NCBI GenBank assembly: GCA_947588845.1
Contig: CANQAR010000016.1
Coordinates: 1 to 46,895 of the forward strand
Length of the DNA stretch: 46,895 nt
From: an uncultured Lachnospiraceae bacterium
Lineage (GTDB): Bacteria; Bacillota; Clostridia; Lachnospirales; Lachnospiraceae
Direction of reading: 5' to 3'
Shown: positions 25,680 to 33,009 of the stretch, piece by piece
Numbering within the stretch: position 1 is the first letter of the stretch
Layout of the letters: every line of letters begins with the position of its first letter
Program-made: the position numbers and the translations under genes
Notes under the pieces: model-generated
Databases searched by the model: none
What the model was told of the DNA's origin: nothing
Seen by the model: only the letters and a program-made list of their open reading frames with translations

Positions 25680-26426
25680 TTATACCTCTTCTTCACCCTG
25701 CACCTCGCTGAGAATCCGGTGACGATATTCCACAAATTTTTCATCATAGACATACCGCGGTCTCTCCAGCTCAATCGGCACTACATCTTTGATGCTGCCC
25801 GTCACATCCGACATCACGACTACCCGGTCGCCCAGATATACGGCCTCCTCTACGCTGTGCGTGATAAACAGGATCGTCTTTTTCATGCTCATCCAGATCT
25901 CCTGGAGTTCTTTGCGCAATCGGTTTGAAGTCTGCTTGTCAAGCGCCGAGAACGGCTCATCCATCAGAAGAATCTGCGAGTCAAGCGTCAGCGCCCGCGC
26001 AAGCGCGACTCTCTGCCGCATTCCACCCGACAGCTGGTGAATTGGATAATCCCGGTAATCCTCCAGCTGCATCATGCGCAGATAATGCATGGCTTTTTCT
26101 TCCTGCTCCGCTTTCGGAAGTCCCGCGATCTCCATGCCAAACTTGACATTCTCGATCACGTTCCTCCACGGAAACAGCGCGTGTTCCTGAAACATGACCA
26201 CCCGGTCCGCCCCCGGCCCGGTCACCTTCTGGCCGTTCAGAAGAATCTCCCCTTCCGTCGGCTGATCCAGTCCGGCCACGAGATTCAGCAGAGTGCTCTT
26301 CCCACATCCGCTCTTTCCGACAATACAGAGAAATTCCCCGTCGCGAATTTCCAGATCAATATGATTCAACGTTGACTGACTGGCGTCGTCAAACTGCTTG
26401 CTTACATTTTTTAAAATCAGTGACAT
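25680..26426 (-). CDS. ABC transporter ATP-binding protein, SsuB/TauB type
   Basis: A 248-residue ATPase energising the importer. Walker A is VGKSGCGKSTLLNLVAG (about residues 36-52), the Q-loop is MFQEHALFPWRNV, the signature is LSGGMRQRVALARAL, and Walker B is ILLMDEPFSALDKQT followed by the H-loop FITHSVEEA. The VMFQ.HALFPW wording is typical of nitrate/sulfonate/taurine importers. Cytosolic, as a dimer on two permeases. The gap to the permease start is two bases, giving tight coupling. Confidence 0.94.
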   Translation of the reverse strand: MSLILKNVSKQFDDASQSTLNHIDLEIRDGEFLCIVGKSGCGKSTLLNLVAGLDQPTEGEILLNGQKVTGPGADRVVMFQEHALFPWRNVIENVKFGMEIAGLPKAEQEEKAMHYLRMMQLEDYRDYPIHQLSGGMRQRVALARALTLDSQILLMDEPFSALDKQTSNRLRKELQEIWMSMKKTILFITHSVEEAVYLGDRVVVMSDVTGSIKDVVPIELERPRYVYDEKFVEYRHRILSEVQGEEEV

Positions 26427-26599
26427 AGTATCCTCCCGCTGATATATGCCGGGAATGCGTGTTCACTCGGCCGGATGCTCCCCGGCGCTCTGCTTTCTGT
26501 TCTGCATTTCCGAATCTACGACGTTCCCGGATGTCGTGACATTCCTGTTCTTTTGCAGCGTCCGTTTCCTTTTTGCGAAGACTTCGATCGCTTTCCCCG

Positions 26600-27577
26600 T
26601 CAGGAAATCTCCGCATAGAGATCCTTGCTCTCCTTCTGGATAAATTCCTGCTCCAGCGAAATCTTCTCAAAATCTTCCATCGCTTCCCTGCTCACCTCTG
26701 TGGAAACCTGGATCTTTGTAAAAGCGCTCTCCAGAATCTCACTCTCCAGCGATTTTCCCGTGGCCTCATTAATCTCCTCATTGACGACCTTTGCCGCTTC
26801 ACTGCTGTTCTCGCTGATATAAGCCGTCGTCTCCTCATGCGCCTTAAGGAAGTTCTTCACAAGCTCCGGATTATCTTTCAGGAAATCATTCCGCACAACC
26901 ACAACAGCCACCGGATAGTCTCCGTCACGGTACACCTCGTCATAGTCAAGGACGATCTCGGCTCCGCTCCCCTCAAGCGTCGAGCCCCACGGTTCCGGCA
27001 CCAGCGCCGCGTCGATATTGCCCTGATCCATCATGTTCAGCACATCCGCGTTATCCACCGCGACCACATTGACTGTTCCTCCCTCTTCGGTCGTCGACAG
27101 TCCGTTGTCCTCCAGAAGCTTCAGCAGACAGAGATGCTGCGTATTTCCGATCTGAGGGATTGCCACGGTCTTCCCATCCAGATCAGCGACTTCCTCAATG
27201 TCGCTGCCCGCCGCGCGCAGAAGTTCCGCGCCCGCCAGCGTCGCACCCGAGAGGATTGATACATCCCCATCTGATCTCACATTCGCCGTGATCGCCGGTA
27301 CCGGTCCGATATATCCGATATCGATATCCCCGGAAAACAGAGCCTCGACCTCCGCCGGACCCGCATTGAACGCCGTCCAGGTAATGGAGACATCATCGCC
27401 AAGCGCCTCTCCAAGCGTTCCTTCCGCTTTCATATACAAAGCCTGCGCGTGCGTCACATTGTTGAAGTAACCAACGTTCACTTCCTTCGCCTCTTCCTTC
27501 TTTCCGCACCCGGAAAGTCCTGTCAGCGCAAGCGCCGTCATTGCCATAATTCCGATTGTCCTTGTCATCTTTTTCAT
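26600..27577 (-). CDS. ABC transporter substrate-binding lipoprotein, SsuA-like
   Basis: A 325-residue secreted binding protein. The signal is MKKMTRTIGIMAMTALALTG ending in the lipobox LSGC, so the mature protein is lipid-anchored at Cys24. The binding domain is of the NMT1/SsuA type: VGYFNNVTHAQALYMK, DIDIGYIGPVPAITANV, KTVAIPQIGNTQHLCLL and AALVPEPWGSTL. It delivers the substrate to the permease and ATPase encoded downstream; a 173-base gap separates it from the ATPase gene, so it is probably made in excess. The ligand may be an organosulfonate, but nitrate or thiamine-precursor binding proteins share this fold. GGAGG lies upstream of the ATG. Confidence 0.93.
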   Translation of the reverse strand: MKKMTRTIGIMAMTALALTGLSGCGKKEEAKEVNVGYFNNVTHAQALYMKAEGTLGEALGDDVSITWTAFNAGPAEVEALFSGDIDIGYIGPVPAITANVRSDGDVSILSGATLAGAELLRAAGSDIEEVADLDGKTVAIPQIGNTQHLCLLKLLEDNGLSTTEEGGTVNVVAVDNADVLNMMDQGNIDAALVPEPWGSTLEGSGAEIVLDYDEVYRDGDYPVAVVVVRNDFLKDNPELVKNFLKAHEETTAYISENSSEAAKVVNEEINEATGKSLESEILESAFTKIQVSTEVSREAMEDFEKISLEQEFIQKESKDLYAEIS

Positions 27578-27789
27578 CCTGAAATCCTCCCCTGCGGTCT
27601 GATTTACACCGCTTTCTGCTCAACTTTTTTGTTCCGGCCTTGGCTTCCATCCAGCCGGATCTCTTTCTCTGGCCAGCCAGATTCCTTTCCTGGTTCCAGC
27701 TCTGCATATTTTCCAGTCATCATCTGCCCAGACCTCTTTTTTCAAAGATTTGTTTTCTGTTGGTCATCCGTGATCAACAGCCTGCATCT

Positions 27790-27818
27790 ATGATAAAAAA
27801 AATCAAATTCAATAACAA
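27790..27818 (-). promoter_or_regulatory. Promoter candidate for the ABC transporter operon
   Basis: On the minus strand, TTGTTA (27813-27818) and TATCAT (27790-27795) are 17 bases apart. The leader to the lipoprotein gene would be over 200 bases. An operator-like site (27829-27843) lies just upstream of the -35. Confidence 0.4.
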
Positions 27819-27828
27819 CCAAAAAATC

Positions 27829-27843
27829 GACAACGTTTTCAAG
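27829..27843. promoter_or_regulatory. LacI-type operator candidate 1
   Basis: GACAACGTTTTCAAG shares ACGTT(T/A)TCAA with site 2 at 27907-27921. It sits upstream of the -35 of the ABC operon promoter and upstream of the lacI-type promoter. Confidence 0.4.
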
Positions 27844-27862
27844 TCTATCTTTCCTGATTTTC

Positions 27863-27891
27863 TTGCATTTATCCGCAGTCTGTACTATAAT
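27863..27891 (+). promoter_or_regulatory. Promoter of the LacI-family gene
   Basis: TTGCAT (27863-27868), a 17-base spacer, then a perfect TATAAT (27886-27891), about 50 bases before the start codon. Confidence 0.6.
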
Positions 27892-27906
27892 TTTCTTCTA
27901 TATTTC

Positions 27907-27921
27907 TGCAAACGTTATCAA
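27907..27921. promoter_or_regulatory. LacI-type operator candidate 2
   Basis: TGCAAACGTTATCAA fits the cre/LacI-family operator pattern (TGWAANCGNTNWCA) with one mismatch. It lies immediately downstream of the promoter -10, where binding would block the regulator's own transcription. Confidence 0.5.
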
Positions 27922-27939
27922 ACAACAGGGAGGTATTTT

Positions 27940-28962
27940 ATGTCACTGAAGGAAATCGCACGCCTGAGCGGCGCATCCGTTTCCACCGTCTCACGCGTAC
28001 TGAACCGCCCGGAATACCACTGCTCCGACCCTGCGCTGCAGGAGCGCATCTGGAAATACGCACAGGAACTGGGCTATCTGCCGGATCAGGCTGCCCGTAG
28101 CTTAAAACTTGGCAAACGCCAGGAAAACAGCAGACCGCTGATCATCGATATCTTTCTCACACGATTCCAGTCGCTTGATGTCGATCCCTTTTTTGAAGAA
28201 CTGCATGCCGCCCTGCGCGAAGAACTGCTGCAGAACGGCTGTCATCTGGGACAATTTCTGACCCTGCCCGACGTCACAGAACTTTCCCGAAACCTGAGTC
28301 CGTTTCCCTCCGGACAGACGGCGGCAGACGGCCTCATCCTGCTCGGAAAATGCCCCTCGGAGCTGATCGCTCCATTAAAACGGCGCTATCACAGCCTGAC
28401 CGGAATCGACCGCAACCCTACAAGTTTTGATTACGACGAAGTCGTCTGCAGCGGCCTGTCCGCGGCCACCGCAGCTATGGACTATCTGGTCTCGCTCGGG
28501 CACAAAAAAATCGCCTACATAGGAGACTGCTCCTATGAGGCGCGTTATATCGGCTATTATCAGTCGCTGATCACACACAGGCTTCCGCTCGATTACTCCA
28601 ATATCTATCCGACCAGCCAGACCCGGCAGGAAGGCATGAAAATCATGGAACTCCTGCTGCAGAAGGAGCCTCTGCCCTCCGCCATCTTCTGCGCAAACGA
28701 CGCGACGGCGCTCGGTGTCCTCGACTGCCTGAAAAAACACCGAAACAAGAAATACATTCCGTCAATCATATCGATCGACAACATCCAGGAAGCCCAGCAG
28801 TCCTCTCTCAGCCTGACCACGATCGACATTCCAAAACGCGAGATGGCGCACCACGCGGTCAAAATACTGCTCGACCGGATCCACCGCGGCCACAAGGAAA
28901 ATATCCGGGTGGAACTGCCCTGCCGACTGATCGAGCGGGAGAGTTGTTCTTATGTAGGATAA
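27940..28962 (+). CDS. LacI-family transcriptional regulator
   Basis: A 340-residue regulator. Residues 1-50 are the LacI helix-turn-helix (SLKEIARLSGASVSTVSRVL, then YAQELGYLPDQAARSLK as hinge). The rest is a periplasmic-binding-like effector domain with the usual DGLILLG, VSLGHKKIAYIGDCSYEARY, PSAIFCANDATALGVLDCL and SLTTIDIPKREM blocks. The effector is probably a sugar-like molecule. I chose the ATG at 27940 with GGGAGG eight bases upstream; the frame extends 100 codons farther over the promoter. It diverges from the ABC operon, and similar operator-like sites flank both promoters, so control of the transporter and of itself is plausible, though unusual for a sulfonate-type importer. Confidence 0.92.
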   Translation: MSLKEIARLSGASVSTVSRVLNRPEYHCSDPALQERIWKYAQELGYLPDQAARSLKLGKRQENSRPLIIDIFLTRFQSLDVDPFFEELHAALREELLQNGCHLGQFLTLPDVTELSRNLSPFPSGQTAADGLILLGKCPSELIAPLKRRYHSLTGIDRNPTSFDYDEVVCSGLSAATAAMDYLVSLGHKKIAYIGDCSYEARYIGYYQSLITHRLPLDYSNIYPTSQTRQEGMKIMELLLQKEPLPSAIFCANDATALGVLDCLKKHRNKKYIPSIISIDNIQEAQQSSLSLTTIDIPKREMAHHAVKILLDRIHRGHKENIRVELPCRLIERESCSYVG

Positions 28963-29087
28963 AATTCCAGACACATTCTCCTCTCACTTTGCTTTCACGT
29001 AAATCGTGATGGAGCAATCAGCCTGTGTCAGTCCCGATTTCTCCGCGCAAAGATAAAACGAAAAATCCTGCCAACTTACGTCTTACT

Positions 29088-30335
29088 TTACACAACTTCA
29101 TTTATAAAAATAACCGCTCCTGACAATTCTGCCGCTTTGAGATGAGCCCGCTCTTTCCCTCCGGGCTCTTCAAGCGTCGCAGAAAGCCCGGAAGTCTGCA
29201 AGGAAACACCCGGTCTAGGCACTGCCTCTCCAGGCTCCCCATCACCCTGGGAAAGCTGTCTTGTCATCATAAGCGGAACACGTTCCTCCTGCGCAAGCGG
29301 CAGACTGTCCGGACAGCCGTATACTTTGCAGTTTCCATTTTCATCGGCAAAACTCTGCAGCGCCACAAAAACCAGATCCTGAAATTCCCCGACAGCGATT
29401 ATCTCACGCAACTCAAACGCATAGTTCTGCTCTTGGTCCATGGATTCCCCCTTGCAGCAATCTGCTTCATCGCTGTCTTCCGACTCTTCCCGCGCAGTAC
29501 AGAACGTCCCAACAATCTTCCCATTCGCCAGAACAACCATAACGTCTCCGCCCTGACAGCGCTGTTCCTGGACCAGACGTTCATAGTAAGCGCGATTCCT
29601 CCAGATGAAAATATCGGCCTGTCCTGCCAGCGTTTCATTTGCCATATCCGCCAGCGCCTGATACTCTCCCGGACGTACCGGGCGGCATTCTGAACGGATC
29701 CCCCTTGCTGCTAACCCTCGCTGATTCCGTGAATCTTCTCTGGGACACACCCGGCGGCATTCTGTACAGGTTCCTCCGCTTTCCCATTCAGCCCCTGCCT
29801 CATCTTTCACGTCACACTCTGCCTGATACATCTTTTCTTCCGGTCCCCGCTCTGCCCGAAATATCGCGCACTTTACCTTCTGCCCATCTTCCTTATTCTG
29901 GTCATTCAGATCTTTCTCCGGCCTCGCCCGCAACATTCCCTGCCTCTGCCAGTTTGCAAAACGAAACCCAAATGGCAGATAAATCGCCTCGGAAGCAGGC
30001 ATCAGAAAAGTAAACGGCTCTCCGCTCTCCGCCATCTCCCTCATCGCCATATTCAGCAGATTTCTCATCAGGCCCCGATGCCGGTACGATTCCTCCGTCG
30101 CGACCGCCACAATATAATGTAGAACCTGCACTTTCCCGCACACACTGACCTCAAACGGATTCAAATGCACCATGGCGTGAATCCCACTCTCATCCTCCGC
30201 CACATAGATCGTGTTATCCTTCGTTTTCCAGGTATAATAATAATCGGCAAACGCTCCCTTATCCTCCGAAAACACCGTCTCGTAAAGAGCTTTCGTCCTG
30301 TCATGTTCCCATCGTTCCAGTTTTCGAAATTTCAA
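29088..30335 (-). CDS. GNAT N-acetyltransferase, Eis-like
   Basis: A 415-residue protein. The N-terminal half is a GNAT domain with the acetyl-CoA loop seen as VAVATEESYRHRGLMRNLLN (about residues 75-94; the R-H-R-G-L motif) and IYLPFGFRFAN, where the YxxxGF pattern is that of Eis-type enzymes. A second, divergent GNAT-like part follows (PGEYQALADMANETLAG, FIWRNRAYYERLVQEQ). Residues about 170-225 are a Cys/Arg/Glu-rich, poorly conserved linker. It probably acetylates an amine; the acceptor is unknown. The start is a TTG at 30335 with AAGGAG eight bases upstream, better than any ATG nearby. It is a single gene with no clear operon partner. Confidence 0.85.
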   Translation of the reverse strand: MKFRKLERWEHDRTKALYETVFSEDKGAFADYYYTWKTKDNTIYVAEDESGIHAMVHLNPFEVSVCGKVQVLHYIVAVATEESYRHRGLMRNLLNMAMREMAESGEPFTFLMPASEAIYLPFGFRFANWQRQGMLRARPEKDLNDQNKEDGQKVKCAIFRAERGPEEKMYQAECDVKDEAGAEWESGGTCTECRRVCPREDSRNQRGLAARGIRSECRPVRPGEYQALADMANETLAGQADIFIWRNRAYYERLVQEQRCQGGDVMVVLANGKIVGTFCTAREESEDSDEADCCKGESMDQEQNYAFELREIIAVGEFQDLVFVALQSFADENGNCKVYGCPDSLPLAQEERVPLMMTRQLSQGDGEPGEAVPRPGVSLQTSGLSATLEEPGGKERAHLKAAELSGAVIFINEVV

Positions 30336-30378
30336 CCCGTCGTCTCCTTTTCGTTCTTCACCCTGTTTCAGTCGGTTC

Positions 30379-30524
30379 TATAGCAAACGACAAAAATATT
30401 TGCCGTTTGCTATAAGCCCTCCGGGGGATGCGCACGAATTTGAAGCGGAAAACTGCCGCCTGAGCGGCGCAAATTCGGCGCAGGGAACGAGCAAAACGAA
30501 AATCGTTTTGTCGTTCCCTATAAA
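30379..30524. repeat. Hairpin-ended intergenic element, copy B
   Basis: The same element as 10622-10820, inverted and without the 50-base insert. It runs from TATAGCAAACGACAAAAATA to GTTTTGTCGTTCCCTATAAA. Both ends are self-complementary, and an internal inverted repeat (GCGCACGAATTTG/CAAATTCGGCGC) flanks a short loop. It lies between ispF and the acetyltransferase gene. Confidence 0.85.
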
Positions 30525-30554
30525 CAGGTGATATCGACTCTCAGAACCTCTCAC

Positions 30555-31112
30555 TTACAAATCATTCCTCATCGGGCATCCGCCGCACCCTGCGCATCCT
30601 CCGTTTCCCGCCTGCATTCTGTCATCTGCCACAATATCCAGCAGAGGCTGAAGAAGGCAGATGGCCTGTGCTGAAATTCCTTCGCCACTTCCAGTAAAAC
30701 CAAGCCCTTCTTCCGTCGTCGCCTTGACATTGACCCTGTCCTCGTCAATTCCAAGCGTCTCCGCAATATTGCGTTTCATCTGATCCATGTAATCCTTCAG
30801 CTTCGGCCTCTGCGCAATAACCGTCGCGTCAATATTCTCGATTAAAAAACACTTCTCCTCCAGCAGAGCGCCCACATGCTTCAGAAGCAGTAAACTTGAA
30901 ATCCCCTTATATTTCGGATCCGAATCAGGAAAATGCCGCCCGATATCCCCAAGCGCCGCCGCGCCAAGCAGCGCATCCATGACCGCATGCAAAAGCACAT
31001 CCGCGTCCGAATGTCCCAGAAGTCCCTTCTCATACGGTATCTCAACACCCCCGAGAATCAGCTTCCTTTCCTCCACTAGACGGTGTACATCATATCCCAT
31101 GCCAACTCTCAT
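30555..31112 (-). CDS. ispF: 2-C-methyl-D-erythritol 2,4-cyclodiphosphate synthase
   Basis: A 185-residue enzyme of the non-mevalonate isoprenoid pathway, making MEcPP from CDP-methylerythritol phosphate with release of [15 protein letters not shown] holds the metal ligands Asp8 and His10; [20 protein letters not shown] has the third ligand and substrate contacts; [19 protein letters not shown] is the C-terminal hallmark. The enzyme works as a cytosolic trimer. Odd feature: about 20 extra residues at the C-terminus with a Gly/Cys run, CAGCGGC (C-x2-C-x2-C), beyond the usual 158-residue end. It stands alone; no ispD was seen in the window. The start has only a weak upstream ribosome site (AAGGAA). 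Confidence 0.96.
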   Translation of the reverse strand: MRVGMGYDVHRLVEERKLILGGVEIPYEKGLLGHSDADVLLHAVMDALLGAAALGDIGRHFPDSDPKYKGISSLLLLKHVGALLEEKCFLIENIDATVIAQRPKLKDYMDQMKRNIAETLGIDEDRVNVKATTEEGLGFTGSGEGISAQAICLLQPLLDIVADDRMQAGNGGCAGCGGCPMRNDL

Positions 31113-31229
31113 CTGAACTATTCCTTCCTTTCCCGGCCTGTCGCCGCTTTTGGGCTCTTCTTATGGAAAACGATCTTATATTTTACGACCTTCTCATACT
31201 CGTTATCATACATATTCAGTTAATCACAA

Positions 31230-31508
31230 TCAGCAATAATACACTGCTGTTCCAAAAAAATTAATCCATTTCTTTATAACTTCGTTACTTCGCGCTTCAA
31301 TAATTCTCATAATATTACGTAATGTTTTCGGAGGAATATTTGAATTATTTTGTGCCAGCAGACATCTCCCGGAAGAAGTAATCCATATCTTTGTCGCATT
31401 CTCCGATGGATTCCCTTCTGACACATGAACATGCACAGGCTCACATGGTTTACCTTCATTCGCCCAAAAATAAACCCAGTAAGAACCAATCCTAAAAACC
31501 CGAGGCAT
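31230..31508 (-). CDS. DUF4160 domain protein
   Basis: A 92-residue basic protein with the DUF4160 pattern: MPRVFRIGSYWVYFWANEG, then PVHVHVSEGNPSENATKIW with the conserved H-V-H-V segment, and a C-terminal helix IIEARSNEVIKKW. Such proteins usually occur as the second member of small two-gene units that look like toxin-antitoxin pairs. It overlaps the end of the 89-residue upstream gene by 17 bases, so the two are co-translated. Whether it is a toxin is not established. Confidence 0.82.
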   Translation of the reverse strand: MPRVFRIGSYWVYFWANEGKPCEPVHVHVSEGNPSENATKIWITSSGRCLLAQNNSNIPPKTLRNIMRIIEARSNEVIKKWINFFGTAVYYC

Positions 31509-31761
31509 TCATGAATCCTCCTCCTCTTGAAAATTCAATAATCAGGTGCGCTGTAGATTTTATAATTTCCAAAAAATACGCAACCTCCTCATCTGAATAA
31601 CCGTTCACTTCCATACGGTAAGAAGGCAGATAACAGGTCATATTATGAAAACAGTCTTTTTCATCCGGTGTTTCAATATACACTTTTACCTCACCATTTT
31701 CCAACTGCTCTGAATGAACGATTTCTGTATGATCTTCCAATGTCATAAATGGATACATCAT
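31492..31761 (-). CDS. Small partner of the DUF4160 protein
   Basis: An 89-residue acidic protein (MMYPFMTLEDHTEIVHSEQ, then VKVYIETPDEKDCFHNMTCY). It is the first gene of a two-gene unit with the DUF4160 protein. Many DUF4160 genes pair with DUF2442 proteins, but this one is not clearly DUF2442. I chose the tandem ATG at 31761/31758 because GGGGG lies nine bases upstream; the frame goes on 36 codons without a site. As the upstream acidic partner of a basic protein it could be an antitoxin; this is inference. Confidence 0.72.
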   Translation of the reverse strand: MMYPFMTLEDHTEIVHSEQLENGEVKVYIETPDEKDCFHNMTCYLPSYRMEVNGYSDEEVAYFLEIIKSTAHLIIEFSRGGGFMNASGF

Positions 31762-31898
31762 GGTATTTTCCCCCTTTTCAACTTCAATACAGCATTTTAC
31801 AACTTTTTTCGTTTTGTGCAATAAAAAAACATACAACCTGCTCTGTTTGGTGTATAGTATAAGCGCCAACCTAAAACCCTACACAAACAGGAGATTGT

Positions 31899-32597
31899 AT
31901 GTCACGCTTATTCTACAACAGAAACCATACTTTTTGCAGGCTTTTTTGGTTTTTCCGGAATTATTTTCAGGATGCATCACTGCCAACCGCGGAAAACCTC
32001 TTCCTGCTGACGGTTTCCATGCTGGCGCTGGAATCTTTCCGCTCCGCATGGATCCACATTATTTCAAAGCTCACAGGAAAATCCCTGAATTCTTTTTACT
32101 ATACACTGGATTATGCCGCTCTTAACCACACAGGGTGGGCGGCCGCAACCGCCAGACTTGCCCTGGGCTGCGTGCCGACTTCCCTGAAAGAATCCTCTGT
32201 GTTCCTTTCCATTGATGATACCATGGTGGAAAAGTACGGTACGAAATTTCAGGCACGCTCCAGACTGTTTGACCACGCCGCTCATAACGGCTCCAGTTAT
32301 CTGGACGGGCACTGTTTCGTCAGCATTATGCTCCATGTGCCTCTGGAATCAGCGGATGGGATCTTTTATCTTTCCGTACCCCTTGGTTACCGGCTGTGGA
32401 CGAAAGAACTTTCCAAACTGGAACTCGCCGCGGACATGGTCCATTCTGTCATGGCAGAGCTTTCTTTCGTCAGGCAGGTCATCCTCCTGTGTGACAGCTG
32501 GTATCCAAAGAAGCCTGTCACAACACTTGTGACAGAATTCAAAAATCTGGAAATGATCTGCTGCGTGAGGGCGGATACGGTGAGAGACTATAGGTAA
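31899..32597 (+). pseudogene. Truncated DDE transposase
   Basis: A 232-residue frame starting MSRLFYNRNHTFCRLFW with CAGGAG before the ATG. It has the first catalytic Asp region (FLSIDDTMVEKYGTKFQARS) and a second Asp in VILLCDSWYPKK, as in IS701/IS4-like transposases. The frame is cut off after CVRADT, before the third catalytic acidic residue, where sequence of an opposite-strand ATPase gene begins (near 32585-32600). The insertion sequence has therefore lost its 3' half and is inactive. Its left end is probably near 31860. It is a different family from the remnant at 1849. Confidence 0.82.
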
Positions 32598-32955
32598 ATT
32601 TATGCTTTCCATCCGACACCTCAAACGCGCAATAGTCTTCCTTACGGTCAGAATTTTTGAGCATATCGCTGTCAGATAAATTATTGGAGAAAAATTTAAT
32701 AAATTTATCTGTTTTCCCAACATCCGGCCTTTCAATTGACCACTGTGCCGCCGCATAAATCATCTTGAGAAGCGTTGTCTTACCAATTCCGTTTTCTCCA
32801 ATAATAACGTTGATCCCATCAGAAAAGTTCAGTTCAAATGCATCACACATTCTGTCTCCAGAAACTACCTCTCCAGCCTTTGGATCGCCATTGTTTTTAC
32901 GCCATTGGCGCTGAAATACCATCACGTTGGTTATACTGATTGACTTAATAGACAT
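32539..32955 (-). pseudogene. Truncated AAA-family ATPase (N-terminal fragment)
   Basis: About 120 genuine residues from the start of an SMC/ABC-like AAA ATPase: SIKSISITNVMVFQRQW, then a central Walker A, GINVIIGENGIGKTTLLKMI. The last about 18 codons come from the antisense of the transposase, so the gene was cut near residue 120. The Walker B and the rest are missing. Such ATPases often pair with a nuclease in anti-phage systems, but no partner remains. It is directly upstream of the second DUF1703 gene. Confidence 0.78.
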
Positions 32956-33009
32956 AGCTTACGTCTCTCCTTACCTGATATATCCCTTTGGAAATAAAGT
33001 TCTATCTTT

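Noticed and set aside
26389-26670. 93-codon minus-strand frame between the lipoprotein and ATPase genes
   Set aside because: It overlaps both real genes out of frame and is Arg-rich shadow sequence.
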